From Planctomycetota bacterium (GTDB lineage Bacteria; Planctomycetota; Phycisphaerae; WQYP01), in NCBI GenBank assembly GCA_021810145.1, contig JAJZJL010000029.1, positions 1 to 38,769 on the forward strand: 38,769 nt of DNA, in the 5' to 3' direction. The translations under genes and the position numbers were made by a program. A model generated the notes under the pieces. The model was given only the letters and a program-made list of their open reading frames with translations, was not told the DNA's origin and did no database searches. Positions 15,344 to 25,032 of this stretch are shown here, piece after piece (the first letter of the stretch is position 1; every line of letters starts with the position of its first letter).

Positions 15344-18300
15344 ATGAAGCTTCTTTCGCTGGAACTATCAGGATTTAAATCATTTGCCGATACAACCGTT
15401 CTTAAATTTGACAACGGTATAACCGGCATTGTAGGTCCCAACGGCTGCGGCAAATCCAATGTGATGGATGCGGTCAAATGGGTGCTCGGTGAAATGTCGG
15501 CCAAGAGCCTCCGCGGCGACGCCATGCTTGATGTCATATTCAATGGCTCATCGACCCGCAAACCCATGGGCATGGCGGAAGTTTCGCTGCTGTTCAGCAA
15601 TGAGGACCGCCGGCTTCCAGTTGAAGATCCGGAAGTCAAAATCACCCGGCGGCTGTATCGCGACGCCACTTCAGAATATCTCGTAAACAACCGCACGGTT
15701 CGTCTCAAGGACATCCGGGAAATGTTTCTCGATACCGGCATTGGCGTGGAAGCGTATTCGCTTATTGAACAGGGGAAAATTTCCATCCTGCTGGAAGCCA
15801 ATAATATTGACCGCCGGGAAATATTTGAAGAAGCGGCTGGAATTTCCCGATTTAAGGCGCGAAAAAAGGAAACACTGCGCCGGCTGGAACGAACCGATCA
15901 GAATCTGGCGCAAACACAACTGGTGCTGCAGGAAGTGGAACGGCAACTCCGCAGCGTTAAAGTGCAGGCGGGAAGAGCCAAAAGTTATCAGGAATATTCC
16001 ACGCGCGTCGATGAATTGCGCCGCATGCACAGCCTGCATGAATACGACCAGCTTCATCGCCGTCTTGCCGAAGTCAGCAGCCAGCGCGGCGATGTAACCG
16101 ATGCGCTGGCCGCAAAAAAACGCGAGATCGATGAATTCCGGCAGCGGCAGCAGGATATGCAGTTGGAAATGGATGCGCTTCAGGATGCGGTACGCGAGGC
16201 CGAACGCGAATTATCCGGACTGGAAAACCGCCGGCAAACCGCCGTGCAGCAGTCGCAATTCGCGCAACAGCAGGCCCGGCAGCTTTCCGAACAGCGGCAA
16301 TCGATGACCAAACGCGGCCAGGAAGTTCAGCAGCGGCAGGAAGAACTGGCGGCCCTGATCGACCAGAGGCAGGGCGAGGTGACACAAATTGAACAATTGC
16401 TTCAGCAGCGCCAGCAGGAATTGGCGCAGGCCCAGGATCTGCAGCAGACCGCCGCCCGCGAAACCGCCGAACTGAATCATAAACTTGAAGCGGAAAAATC
16501 CGGAGCGGTCGAACTGCTGCGCGAATCCGCGCGGGTGCAAAGTCAGGTCAATGCCCTGCAGGTGCGCATGGAAAATTTAACCAGACAGGCCGAGCGCATC
16601 GCCGGCCAGAAAGCCCAGCTTGTATCGCGCATGGACGAACTGGCCCAGCAGGCCGCAACACTCCAGGGGCAGCGCGACGAGCTTTCCGCGCAGATTCAAT
16701 CGTTAAGAACGCAGATTGATGAACTCCGCGGACGCCAGCAGGCCAATAATCAGCGGTTGTCGGATCTGCTGAACCAACTGGGAAAAAAACGCGAAGCCAG
16801 AAGCGGCCTGCAGAGCCGGCAGGCTGTGCTTGAAGATCTGCAGCGGCGGCGCGAAGGCGTATCGGACGCCGTGCGCGAAGTACTTAAAATCCGGGACACA
16901 GGTAAGGGATTTGCCTATGTCAGGGGGATGGTCGGAGAATTATTTGAAGCCGATCTGGAAATCGCCCCGATTGTTGAAGCCGCTCTCGGCGAATTACAGA
17001 ACGCCCTGATCATCGACCGGCAAACCGACCTGCTGGCCGACGCGGAGGCCTGGCGCAAACAGGCCGGCCGCATCACGGCGATCTGTCTGGATCTATTGCC
17101 CGGCTATCGGGAAGACGGCCAATTGCAGATACCGGAAACGTCCACCGCCCAACGGCTGATTGATCTGGTGCGCTATCCGTCCGAGCACCGCCCGTTGGCA
17201 TTGCATCTGCTGGGCCGCACGGTTCTGGTTGACTCACTGGCCGAGGCTCAGGCATTGCGGGCGGCGGGCGGACGCGGTTATCGCTATGTCACGCGGCGCG
17301 GCGAGGTCGTGCAAAGCGATGGCCTTTTGCAGCTTGGCGATTTGTCCCGCAAGGTCGGAGCCATTACGCGGCGCGGCGAATTAAACCGCCTCGCGGAGGA
17401 GTTGCGGCAGCTCGACGCCGAGATTAGCACATTGGCTGAACAAAGCGGCCAGTGTGATCAAAATGGCAAGGCACTGGCAGCCGATCAGCAGAGTCTGCGG
17501 GATCAGTTGCTGGCGATTGAAACCCGCCATGCGCAGGCCAATGCGGCCTGGCAGCAGAATCAGCAACTGGCGGATCGGACCAAAGGCGAAATTCCCATTT
17601 TGGAGGCCGAGGCCGCCGGCATTGCCCGGCAGTCCGCCGATTGTCTGCAGCAGCACACCCAACTCACCGCACGGGCTGCGGAATTGGAAGCCAAGTCCCG
17701 CGCGGCGGAGCAACTGGTGAAGGAACTTGATCAGCAGGTGCAGCACAACCGGCAGGAACTGGCGCGCGTGGCCGAGCAGGCCACCGCCTTGCGTGTAACC
17801 GTCGGACAAACTCAGGAACAACGCGCATCGCACGTGCGGGAATTGCTGACGGCCCGGCAAAATCATCAGGAAACGCAGCGGCAGAGCCAGCGCATTGGAG
17901 AGGAACTTGTCGCCCTGGATCAGCGGATAAAGGAATCAGAAGAAACCGGCGCGCGGGCCGCGGCAACAGCCACGGAACTCGAACAGAATTGTGCGCTGGC
18001 GAGGAATCAGGTGGCGGAAAACAGCGATCGGCTTGCGGCAATGCGGCAATCCGCAACGCAGGCCAACAGCGCCGTTGCGGATGTGACACGCCACGCGGAT
18101 GAACTTGCCCGGCAGGAACATGAGTTGTCCCTGGCGGAAAATGAAGTCAGCGTACGGCTGGAAACACTGGTCGAGCGTGCCGGCGAAGAACTGCAGGTGA
18201 ACCTGGTGGAGGCTCATGCCGGCTATCAGGACCCGGCGGATGCCGACTGGGAGGCCATTACCGGCGAAATCGCGGACCTCAAGGGCCGCATGACCCGGCT

Positions 18301-18955
18301 GGGCAATGTCAATCTTGACGCGGTCAATGAATTGGCGGAACTCGAAAAGCGGCAGGAATTTCTGGCTTCCCAGGTTGCCGATATTCTTGACGCCAAAAAG
18401 CAGTTGGAGGAACTGATTGCAAAAATAAATGAAGATTCCCGGCAACGATTTATTGACACCTTCGAAGCCGTACGCAAGGAGTTTCATGAAATATTCCGCA
18501 AGCTTTTCGGCGGCGGAAAAGCGGATATTGTCCTGGAAACGCCGGAAGATGTTCTCGAATCCGGCATTGATATTCTGGCCCGTCCGCCGGGCAAGGAATT
18601 GCAATCCATATCGCTGCTTTCCGGCGGTGAAAAAGCCATGACCGCCATAGCGCTGGTGCTGGCGGTATTTAAAAGCAAGCCCTCCCCGTTCTGTGTGCTG
18701 GACGAAGTCGATGCCCCGCTGGATGAGGCCAACACCGGTCGATTCGCTTCCATTATTCAGGAATTTCTGGCCCACAGTCAGTTCATCGTTATCACACATA
18801 ACAAACGGATGATGGCGATCGCCAATCTGCTGTATGGCATTACCATGCAGGAACAGGGAGTCAGCAAGCGCGTGGCGGTGCGCTTCGACGGTAAAACGCA
18901 GCTCGATCCAGCCAAAGCCGAGCCGGTGGCGGCCGGGGCTTCGGAAGCGGCATAG
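15344..18955 (+). CDS. smc: Chromosome segregation protein SMC
   Basis: 1203 residues from ATG 15344 (MKLLSLELSGFKSFAD), the family's normal N-terminus; the in-frame ATG at 15281 would add 21 unlike residues. Walker A is GPNGCGKSN near residue 32. A Gln/Arg/Glu-rich coiled coil runs ~170-500, the hinge ~515-690 (FAYVRGMVGELFEADLEIAP and following), and the return coil ~700-1010. The C-terminal head has signature LSGGEKAM and Walker B FCVLDEVDAPLDEAN. Role: ATP-driven DNA loop organiser working with ScpA and ScpB, neither of which is in this window. coaE follows five bases later, so they share a transcript. Confidence 0.97.
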   Translation: MKLLSLELSGFKSFADTTVLKFDNGITGIVGPNGCGKSNVMDAVKWVLGEMSAKSLRGDAMLDVIFNGSSTRKPMGMAEVSLLFSNEDRRLPVEDPEVKITRRLYRDATSEYLVNNRTVRLKDIREMFLDTGIGVEAYSLIEQGKISILLEANNIDRREIFEEAAGISRFKARKKETLRRLERTDQNLAQTQLVLQEVERQLRSVKVQAGRAKSYQEYSTRVDELRRMHSLHEYDQLHRRLAEVSSQRGDVTDALAAKKREIDEFRQRQQDMQLEMDALQDAVREAERELSGLENRRQTAVQQSQFAQQQARQLSEQRQSMTKRGQEVQQRQEELAALIDQRQGEVTQIEQLLQQRQQELAQAQDLQQTAARETAELNHKLEAEKSGAVELLRESARVQSQVNALQVRMENLTRQAERIAGQKAQLVSRMDELAQQAATLQGQRDELSAQIQSLRTQIDELRGRQQANNQRLSDLLNQLGKKREARSGLQSRQAVLEDLQRRREGVSDAVREVLKIRDTGKGFAYVRGMVGELFEADLEIAPIVEAALGELQNALIIDRQTDLLADAEAWRKQAGRITAICLDLLPGYREDGQLQIPETSTAQRLIDLVRYPSEHRPLALHLLGRTVLVDSLAEAQALRAAGGRGYRYVTRRGEVVQSDGLLQLGDLSRKVGAITRRGELNRLAEELRQLDAEISTLAEQSGQCDQNGKALAADQQSLRDQLLAIETRHAQANAAWQQNQQLADRTKGEIPILEAEAAGIARQSADCLQQHTQLTARAAELEAKSRAAEQLVKELDQQVQHNRQELARVAEQATALRVTVGQTQEQRASHVRELLTARQNHQETQRQSQRIGEELVALDQRIKESEETGARAAATATELEQNCALARNQVAENSDRLAAMRQSATQANSAVADVTRHADELARQEHELSLAENEVSVRLETLVERAGEELQVNLVEAHAGYQDPADADWEAITGEIADLKGRMTRLGNVNLDAVNELAELEKRQEFLASQVADILDAKKQLEELIAKINEDSRQRFIDTFEAVRKEFHEIFRKLFGGGKADIVLETPEDVLESGIDILARPPGKELQSISLLSGGEKAMTAIALVLAVFKSKPSPFCVLDEVDAPLDEANTGRFASIIQEFLAHSQFIVITHNKRMMAIANLLYGITMQEQGVSKRVAVRFDGKTQLDPAKAEPVAAGASEAA

Positions 18956-18960
18956 GGTAG

Positions 18961-19632
18961 ATGGTGGATATGGCAAGCGCAGCGGACTACCGGCGTTCTA
19001 ACACAAATTACCCCAAACCGATTATCGGAATTGTCGGCGGGATCGGAGCGGGCAAAAGCTCGGTCGCCAATGAACTGAGAAATGCCGGCTGCCTGGTCAT
19101 TGACAGCGACCGGCTGGCCCATCAGGCGCTGGACGAACCGGTCATACGTTCACAGTTAATCAATTGGTTCGGCCCGGAGATTATCGGAAGTTCGGGGAAA
19201 ATTGATCGGAGAAAACTCGGAGCCATCGTTTTTCGCAATCCCGATAATCTTACGCAGCTCGATTCCGTGCTCCACCCCCGCGTGGAGCAATTGCGACAGG
19301 AAATGATGGAATCTGTGCGCAATAAAACCAATGTTTTAGCGGTGGTGTTGGATTCGCCGCTGTTGATGGAAAGTGGATTACACCGGCAATGTGATGCTAT
19401 AATCTTCGTGGACTCAACAGCGGAGCATCGGCTCAAACGGGTGATGGAAAGCCGGGGGTGGGATGCCGCCGAATTGGCCCGGCGGGAAAATTTTCAGGCG
19501 GCGCTGGACAAAAAGAAGAAAATAGCGGATCATATCATCGTCAACGACGGGGAACCGGCGTTGATGGTTAATCAAGTCCGCGAAGTTCTTACCACGGTTT
19601 TAGCGAGATTTGGGCGGATTTATAAAGGTTAG
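18961..19632 (+). CDS. coaE: Dephospho-CoA kinase
   Basis: 223 residues from ATG 18961, five bases after the smc stop. P-loop GIVGGIGAGKSSVA at residues 23-36, CoaE-typical VIDSDRLAHQAL (45-56), LHPRVEQLRQ (102-111), VLDSPLLMESGL (128-139) and RVMESRGWDAAELARRE (160-176). It catalyses the last step of coenzyme A synthesis, phosphorylating the 3'-hydroxyl of dephospho-CoA with ATP. The first ~19 residues (VDMASAADYRRSNTNYPKP) are an extension over most CoaE proteins; a start at the second Met (18970) would shorten it slightly. Confidence 0.95.
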   Translation: MVDMASAADYRRSNTNYPKPIIGIVGGIGAGKSSVANELRNAGCLVIDSDRLAHQALDEPVIRSQLINWFGPEIIGSSGKIDRRKLGAIVFRNPDNLTQLDSVLHPRVEQLRQEMMESVRNKTNVLAVVLDSPLLMESGLHRQCDAIIFVDSTAEHRLKRVMESRGWDAAELARRENFQAALDKKKKIADHIIVNDGEPALMVNQVREVLTTVLARFGRIYKG

Positions 19633-19975
19633 TGTTCACCGGCACCGGCATTTGTTTAACGGATTATCCAACGGGCGGTGCTGAAAGGGTGGAGTAAAAG
19701 AGCGGCCCTTCCTGTAGTTTTTATTGAAGATGGCCGATAAGACATTAGGAAAAGGAACTTCGGCCCATTTAAGCCGATCCTCAACAAGAACGCGAACACC
19801 CCAAAGTAACCATGGGATACAACGGTGTCAGCCGAACCGTTAAACGTAATTTCGGCTTTATGGTAATTATTCAATGCGGCATATCTGATCAGTGGTCGGG
19901 AATATTTCGAGCCTTACTTTTGATGTACAGACATTCCGCTGATTAACACAATTAAATTTAATAAGGAGAACGATT
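19633..19975. other. Intergenic region before rho
   Basis: 343 bases with no supported gene, no clear -10/-35 pair, and no strong hairpin. The last 20 bases are A/T-rich and end in the rho ribosome site AAGGAGA. Rho genes are often autoregulated through their leader, but nothing in the sequence shows it here. Confidence 0.5.
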
Positions 19976-21610
19976 ATGGCACGAACAACCAAGAGCAAGA
20001 AAGCCGCTGCAGCGGCAGCGGCGGCGGCGGCAGCGGTGGCGGAAGAAGAACCGCAGCAGCCGGTAGCGGCCAGTGAATCCGATACCCCCCTGCTGGACAA
20101 GGCAGCGGCGGAAAAATCGACACCCGCCCCGGCGGAAAGTGAGCAGGCCGCCAAAGACGGCACCGAAGCGGTAGCGGAAACCGAACCCGCTAAACCCGCG
20201 GTTGACGCAAATGGAAATCAGCAGGCCCCGGCCTCCTCCGTGGACGGAGCCACCATGATCGGCTCAGCCATGGTGGGCATGGGCGGGGTCATTGATGACG
20301 ATGACGATATCTACGATGACGAAACCCACCAGAAATATGAACAGGTCAAACGCAGCGAACTGCATCTCATTGATCTGCAGAAAATGACGGTTAATGAACT
20401 GCATGAAATATGCAAAAAAGAGGGAATTGAAGAATTCATCGGTCTGAAAAAGCAGGACCTGGTTTTCAAGGTCCTTAAGAAACGCATCACCGATAATGGC
20501 CTGATGGTCGGAGAAGGCGTTCTGGAAATCCTGCCGGACGGCTTCGGATTCCTTCGTTCGCCGGAATACAACTACATCCCCTGCCCGGATGATATTTATG
20601 TATCCCCGTCCCAGATTCGCCGCTTCGGCCTGCGCACGGGCAACATTATCACCGGTCAAATTCGCCCGCCGAAAGAATCAGAGCGATACTTCGCGCTTCT
20701 GCGCGTTGAGGCCATCAACTTTGAAGATCCCAACATGCTCACCGAAAAGGTGAATTTTGAGGATCTCACTCCGCTGCACCCCAACAAGCGGTTCTTCCTG
20801 GAAACCACTCCGGAAGAAATCAATATGCGGATTGTGGATATTGTAACCCCCATCGGCAAAGGCCAGCGCATGCTCATTGTGGCTCCGCCCCGCACCGGCA
20901 AAACCGTGCTGCTGCAGAAAATCGCCAATGCCATTTCCACCAACCATCCCGAAGTCTATCTGATTATTCTGCTGATTGATGAACGACCCGAAGAAGTCAC
21001 GGAAATGCAACGCGCCACCAAGGCTGAAGTGGTCAGTTCCACATTTGACGAACCGGCTAGCCGACATGTCAGCGTGGCGGAAATGGTCATTGAAAAGGCC
21101 AAACGCCTCGTTGAATACGGACGCGATGTGGTCATCCTGCTGGATTCCATCACCCGTCTGGCCCGCGCGTACAACACGGAAGTTCCTCACTCCGGAAAGA
21201 TTCTTACCGGCGGTGTGGATGCCAATGCCCTGCAAAAGCCCAAGCGATTCTTCGGCGCAGCGCGTAACATCGAAGAAGGCGGTTCGCTGACCATCATCGG
21301 CACCGCCCTGGTTGAAACCGGGTCCAAGATGGACGAAGTGATTTTTGAAGAATTCAAAGGAACCGGCAACAGCGAATTGCACCTGGATCGGCGACTCGTT
21401 GAACGCCGCACCTATCCGGCGATCAATATCGCGGCCAGCGGCACGCGTAAGGAAGAACTGCTGCTGGACAAACGCGAACTGGAACTCGTGTATCGCCTGC
21501 GAAAGGTTCTGGCTGATATGAACGCCATTGAGGCGGTGGAACTGCTGAAAAATCGCCTGGAAAAGAAAAAGACCAATGGCGAATTCCTGCTGACCATGAA
21601 TCTGGATTAA
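19976..21610 (+). CDS. rho: Transcription termination factor Rho with long N-terminal extension
   Basis: 544 residues from ATG 19976, preceded by AAGGAGA six bases upstream. Residues 1-120 are a low-complexity extension: Lys-rich start, a run of eleven Ala (10-20), Glu/Pro/Ala-rich stretch and an acidic DDDDD patch. Then come the Rho N helical domain (~124-170), the RNA-binding cold-shock-like domain ([15 protein letters not shown], 182-196), and the hexameric ATPase with Walker A APPRTGKT (303-310), Walker [18 protein letters not shown]-loop/R-loop [20 protein letters not shown], and arginine-finger region [17 protein letters not shown]. coli Rho has 419 residues, so nearly all extra length is N-terminal. 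Function otherwise standard RNA-dependent ATPase and terminator. Confidence 0.97.
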   Translation: MARTTKSKKAAAAAAAAAAAVAEEEPQQPVAASESDTPLLDKAAAEKSTPAPAESEQAAKDGTEAVAETEPAKPAVDANGNQQAPASSVDGATMIGSAMVGMGGVIDDDDDIYDDETHQKYEQVKRSELHLIDLQKMTVNELHEICKKEGIEEFIGLKKQDLVFKVLKKRITDNGLMVGEGVLEILPDGFGFLRSPEYNYIPCPDDIYVSPSQIRRFGLRTGNIITGQIRPPKESERYFALLRVEAINFEDPNMLTEKVNFEDLTPLHPNKRFFLETTPEEINMRIVDIVTPIGKGQRMLIVAPPRTGKTVLLQKIANAISTNHPEVYLIILLIDERPEEVTEMQRATKAEVVSSTFDEPASRHVSVAEMVIEKAKRLVEYGRDVVILLDSITRLARAYNTEVPHSGKILTGGVDANALQKPKRFFGAARNIEEGGSLTIIGTALVETGSKMDEVIFEEFKGTGNSELHLDRRLVERRTYPAINIAASGTRKEELLLDKRELELVYRLRKVLADMNAIEAVELLKNRLEKKKTNGEFLLTMNLD

Positions 21611-21686
21611 CCGGCTTTCGCGCCGGGGCCGCAACACGGGACTATCCATGGTCTGTAACCATATGACCGCGGCGATCTGCTTGCTT

Positions 21687-21712
21687 GCACAATCAGCCAT
21701 GGCTGATTGTGC
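21687..21712. repeat. 26-base perfect palindrome
   Basis: Left arm GCACAATCAGCCA followed directly by its exact reverse complement, centred on the CATGG core at 21699-21700. No T tract. It could be an operator or cruciform-type element. Confidence 0.6.
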
Positions 21713-22126
21713 CGGCTGGCAGGTGTCCCGATTCTGGTTGCGCGGTGATTGTCGGTTCACTGGCGATACATGGCGGCAATAACATTTGCAACAAATGCCG
21801 TAGCCACGGATTCGCCTTGCGCGGATGTCACGTTTTACCGCGCGTCATGCTGCCGTGCTTTTGGCCCAAAACCGCTCACTGTGCGCAATAACGCCCCCCG
21901 CCCGCGATGAGCCGGGTGCCATTGTTCGGCAGCGCGTGCCGCCATCGCCACATTTACCGGCCTTACCGCCGCGATTCATGGTGAGCTGATCATTAAGGCT
22001 CGTTACCTTCCGCATCAACTTCCGGGCACTCACAGAGTCGCGTGTCTGGTTCGCTGAAAACGTATTCCGCATTTGCCGCCATCCGCTGAGTGATGAAAAC
22101 ACACCGACAGGCTCTTACAGGCGTTA

Positions 22127-22149
22127 CAAGGGTGTCCCGGACACCCTTG
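22127..22149. repeat. 23-base perfect hairpin
   Basis: CAAGGGTGTCC, one central C, GGACACCCTTG: an 11-bp stem. It lies 161 bases before the lipoprotein start. No T run follows. Confidence 0.6.
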
Positions 22150-22309
22150 ATTGGAAGGTATGCTTGCGCAGAGCGGCATTTATTGACTGCCGTCGATGAT
22201 GCAACATCCCGACGCGGCGGAATTGTGCCAAGGCTATACAAAGTACCACCTGTGGGCATAGAATATGAATTAGTGGCGAATGTTGTGTTCCCTTACAGGA
22301 GTAATTACG

Positions 22310-22867
22310 ATGCGAATGACAAACCTGAAAATGCTGCCGCTGCTTGCCGTGGTTGTATTACTGGCCGGTTGCTCGGATGGCCCGACCACTCCGGTAACAA
22401 GTGTGGGGAGACAATATCTTTCGCAACGCTGCAGTGCCGCCCTGGCCGATTTCAAACAATCTCGCTCCGGTATGCACCGTTGGATTAAATCGGCTTATGC
22501 GTATGCGATTCTTCCATCCGTGGGTGCCGGAGCCATCGGCATTGGCGGAGCCTCCGGGCGCGGAGAAGTGATTCGTAATGGCTCGCTGCTGGGCTACTGC
22601 AAACTGACGCAGGTCAATATCGGTGCCCAGATCGGCGGACAACGTTTTGCCGAGTTAATACTTTTCCGCGACCAATTAGCCCTGAGCCGATTCCAATCCG
22701 GTCAAACCACATTTGACGCCCGGGCCACCGCAGTGGCGGCGGCCAGCGGCGCGGGAACGGCGGCCAATTATCAATATGGCGTGGTGGTCTTTACACTCCC
22801 GCTGGATGGGCTGATGGTACAGGCGGCAATTGGTGGACAGCACTTTACCTATGCCCCCGCGGATTAG
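22310..22867 (+). CDS. Lipoprotein with Ysc84-type lipid-binding domain
   Basis: 185 residues from ATG 22310, ribosome site AGGAG eight bases upstream. The signal peptide ends in the lipobox LLAG-C (Cys ~21), so the protein is probably lipid-anchored in the envelope. Residues ~55-180 match the Ysc84/SYLF domain: AYAILPSVGAGAIGIGGASG, then GEVIRNGSLLGYCKLTQVNI and IGAQIGGQRFAELILFRD. Family knowledge: SYLF domains bind phosphoinositide-type lipids in eukaryotes; the bacterial role is unknown. The Gly-rich central part is typical. It is 14 bases upstream of the amidase gene, likely the same operon. Confidence 0.82.
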   Translation: MRMTNLKMLPLLAVVVLLAGCSDGPTTPVTSVGRQYLSQRCSAALADFKQSRSGMHRWIKSAYAYAILPSVGAGAIGIGGASGRGEVIRNGSLLGYCKLTQVNIGAQIGGQRFAELILFRDQLALSRFQSGQTTFDARATAVAAASGAGTAANYQYGVVVFTLPLDGLMVQAAIGGQHFTYAPAD

Positions 22868-22881
22868 TAAGGTAAGCGGTT

Positions 22882-23490
22882 ATGGTACAGCCCGGCACGG
22901 AGTTGAAGCTGGATTTTTTTCCCGGTGCCAAAGCGCCGCCGTCCGGCTTGGCCATATTGAAATCACTGGAACTGGTTCCGCGTTCCGCCATTACCGCAGC
23001 CTTGCCGCGCGCTGAAGATATGCAACCCATGGGCCAAATTCGCCGCATCACCGTTCACCACACCGGCTTTCCGGATCCGTGGCTGGCGGATGATGTGAAC
23101 GCCACGGGCTATCATCTCGTTGACATTCTGACCCTGCATACAGACCCCGCCGGACGAAACTGGGCTGATTTCGGTTATCATTATGCGGTCGACCGGATGG
23201 GACGAATCTGGCAGCTTCGCGACCTGCGATTTCAGGGTGCCCATGTGAAAAATCATAATACGCACAATGCCGGCATCGTGGTGCTGGGAAATTTTGATCT
23301 GCAGCAGCCGCCTGGAACTCAAGTAACCGCATTGGCGGCGTTGCTGAATTTTATGCTTTCTGCGTATGACAACCTTCAGATTCATACGCATCAGCAACTG
23401 GCCGATCAACCGACATCCTGCCCGGGTCGGCATCTGCAGACGTGGATGGATCAAACCTTCGGTGGAACTGCAGCAAAGGGGTATTCATGA
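22882..23490 (+). CDS. N-acetylmuramoyl-L-alanine amidase (amidase_2/PGRP type)
   Basis: 202 residues. The zinc-binding pattern of T7-lysozyme-like amidases is complete: ITVHHTGFPDP (first His ~57), FGYHYAVDRMGRIWQLRD, FQGAHVKNHNTHNAGIVVLG (second-shell residues) and DQPTSCPGRHL with the last metal-ligand Cys ~188. It cleaves the bond between muramic acid and the stem peptide. No signal peptide is visible, so either it acts in the cytoplasm on recycled wall fragments or the start lies elsewhere. The stop overlaps the next ATG (ATGA), indicating coupling with the DUF202 gene. Confidence 0.88.
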   Translation: MVQPGTELKLDFFPGAKAPPSGLAILKSLELVPRSAITAALPRAEDMQPMGQIRRITVHHTGFPDPWLADDVNATGYHLVDILTLHTDPAGRNWADFGYHYAVDRMGRIWQLRDLRFQGAHVKNHNTHNAGIVVLGNFDLQQPPGTQVTALAALLNFMLSAYDNLQIHTHQQLADQPTSCPGRHLQTWMDQTFGGTAAKGYS

Positions 23491-23879
23491 ATGCGCCCGG
23501 TGAAATCAAAACCGATCCCGCCACGGAAATGGCCGCCGAGCGTACCATGCTGGCGTGGATTCGCACGGGTCTGGCGTTGATGGGTTTTGGCTTTGTGGTG
23601 GCCAAGTTCGGATTGTTTCTGCAAAAGCTCGCCGAGATTAAAGATATTCACCTGAAAGTGGCGGCCAATCAATCGGCCTCAGTCTGGATCGGTATAGCAC
23701 TGGTCATGCTGGGAGTGGCGGTGAATGTCGCGGCGGCGATACGCTTTGCGACACTGATCCGCCGGTTACATGCCGGCGAAAAAACCAGGCCCATGCGCTG
23801 GGAACTTGCCGTAAGCGTGGCGGTCATTATGGCTCTGATTGGTCTGGGCATCGCCGGGTATCTGCTGCGGCTGAAATAA
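23487..23879 (+). CDS. DUF202 (YidH-like) membrane protein
   Basis: 130 residues from ATG 23487, overlapping the amidase stop by four bases and preceded by AAAGGGG. The DUF202 signature AAERTMLAWIRTGLALMGFG (residues 15-34) opens the first of three membrane helices (~24-45, 67-88, 107-128). Function of the family is unknown; many members are small inner-membrane proteins. Last gene of the lipoprotein-amidase-DUF202 unit and convergent with the iron permease. Confidence 0.88.
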   Translation: MNAPGEIKTDPATEMAAERTMLAWIRTGLALMGFGFVVAKFGLFLQKLAEIKDIHLKVAANQSASVWIGIALVMLGVAVNVAAAIRFATLIRRLHAGEKTRPMRWELAVSVAVIMALIGLGIAGYLLRLK

Positions 23880-23941
23880 GCCATCCTCCGCGGTCGGCGG
23901 AGAGCACAACAGTCAATATTGAATCCATTTTTAATGGTGCT

Positions 23942-24988
23942 TTAACCGGCCGCGACACGGCTCAACCGCGCCGGGCGCCACACCCGGAAATACTGCGCGC
24001 CAAAATACGTTCCGGCAACGAAAAGCAGTGCAAACATCTGGCAGATCAGGCCTTCCCATGTCGGAAAGGTGGCGAACCAGTTTTCCACCCAGCCGGGAAA
24101 CGCCACGGGCAGTTGGTGCGTCGGCAGCCACTTGGCCTGCTGCATTTCCTGTACGCTCTCCCCCACCATCACCAGCAATACCGCACCGATCATCACACCC
24201 GTGAGAATCAGCATTTTGCGGTAAGGCAATTTGTAATGTCCGGCAAAGGTGACAATCGCCACCATAATCGTCAACAACAACCCGATACCGGCTCCCGCGA
24301 GTACCACGCCCTGCCCCGCCAGCAGCCGCCACGATTGCAGCATGATTACCACTTCAAAACCTTCGCGATAAACGGACGTAAAGCCAATGGTCAATAAGCC
24401 CCAATACACCGCCGATTGACTGTTGCCGACGGTTTCGACAATGTTCCGCTTGCGGCGGTTGTGATGGGTAATCCAGCCGGTCCAATAAATTTTATGAAAA
24501 AACCAGTTCATAATGACCATCAGCACGACCACCGCCAGCAATCCGGTTCCAGCCTGTACATTGAGCATATTGGCGCTGCTGCCGGCGTTGATATCCGCGA
24601 GAATGGCCACAACGACAAAATAGGTTGCAACCGTGGCGAGGAAGGAGAATGCCGACCCGATGGCAACAGGTTTCCAGTAATTGCGGTCGGTGCGAGCCAG
24701 ACTGGCCGTAAGGGCAGCCAGTACGAGAATGGCTTCCAGCCCTTCCCGGAATACAAGTATGCCGGCGTTGACCATCACGGATACATGGCTGATATTTCTT
24801 GAAGCCGGGTCGCTCGGATCCGGTGGATTGCCACTGGACGCAATGCCCTGCCAGACCAGCACACCCAGCAGCAACACCAGAATGGAAATAACAACCGATC
24901 GCCAGATCAGCCGAAAGCGGATGGTGCGGGGAAGTTTCAGACCAACGGCCATGCTTTTTTCAATTTCCGTGGTGTCAGACTGCGTCAT
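23942..24988 (-). CDS. FTR1-family high-affinity iron permease
   Basis: 348 residues from ATG 24988; ATG 24997 is equally possible, and TTG 25024 lies within an operator-like dyad. Seven to eight membrane helices. The two REGLE-type iron-binding motifs of FTR1 are present: VFREGLEAILVL (79-90) and VYREGFEVVIML (206-217), the second with E-F in place of L-E spacing. Family role: Fe3+ uptake across the membrane, usually with a ferroxidase or EfeO/EfeB partner; neither is visible here. Two inverted repeats directly upstream suggest iron-dependent repression. The N-terminus has ~25 extra cytoplasmic residues before the first helix. Confidence 0.9.
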   Translation of the reverse strand: MTQSDTTEIEKSMAVGLKLPRTIRFRLIWRSVVISILVLLLGVLVWQGIASSGNPPDPSDPASRNISHVSVMVNAGILVFREGLEAILVLAALTASLARTDRNYWKPVAIGSAFSFLATVATYFVVVAILADINAGSSANMLNVQAGTGLLAVVVLMVIMNWFFHKIYWTGWITHHNRRKRNIVETVGNSQSAVYWGLLTIGFTSVYREGFEVVIMLQSWRLLAGQGVVLAGAGIGLLLTIMVAIVTFAGHYKLPYRKMLILTGVMIGAVLLVMVGESVQEMQQAKWLPTHQLPVAFPGWVENWFATFPTWEGLICQMFALLFVAGTYFGAQYFRVWRPARLSRVAAG

Positions 24989-25007
24989 TACAGGCATCCC
25001 ATATATA

Positions 25008-25024
25008 TTGAGATTCCGTCTCAA
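25008..25024. promoter_or_regulatory. Fur-box-like dyad 1 upstream of the iron permease
   Basis: TTGAGATTCCGTCTCAA: arms TTGAGA and TCTCAA separated by five bases, 20 bases before ATG 24988. It resembles the TGAGAAT-N-ATTCTCA form of Fur boxes with changes near the centre. Confidence 0.5.
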
Positions 25025-25032
25025 CTTTCTTA

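Larger units (their letters stand above)
21611..22309. other. Intergenic region after rho with two perfect palindromes
   Basis: 699 bases without a supported gene. A short CCGGC/GCCGG hairpin follows the rho stop but lacks a T run. Perfect palindromes lie at 21687-21712 and 22127-22149. A short frame opening at 22090 runs into the lipoprotein gene out of frame and is not supported. Confidence 0.55.

Noticed and set aside
17936..18976. Open frame of 346 codons antisense to smc
   Set aside because: Overlaps the conserved SMC head domain; composition is that of a GC-rich shadow frame.
22090..22488. Open frame overlapping the Ysc84-type lipoprotein start
   Set aside because: Overlaps 180 bases of a gene with a clear lipobox and ribosome site, and has no recognisable domain.
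23886..23902. Bidirectional terminator between the DUF202 and FTR1 genes
   Set aside because: CTCCGC/GCGGAG is only a 6-bp stem with no T run on either strand.
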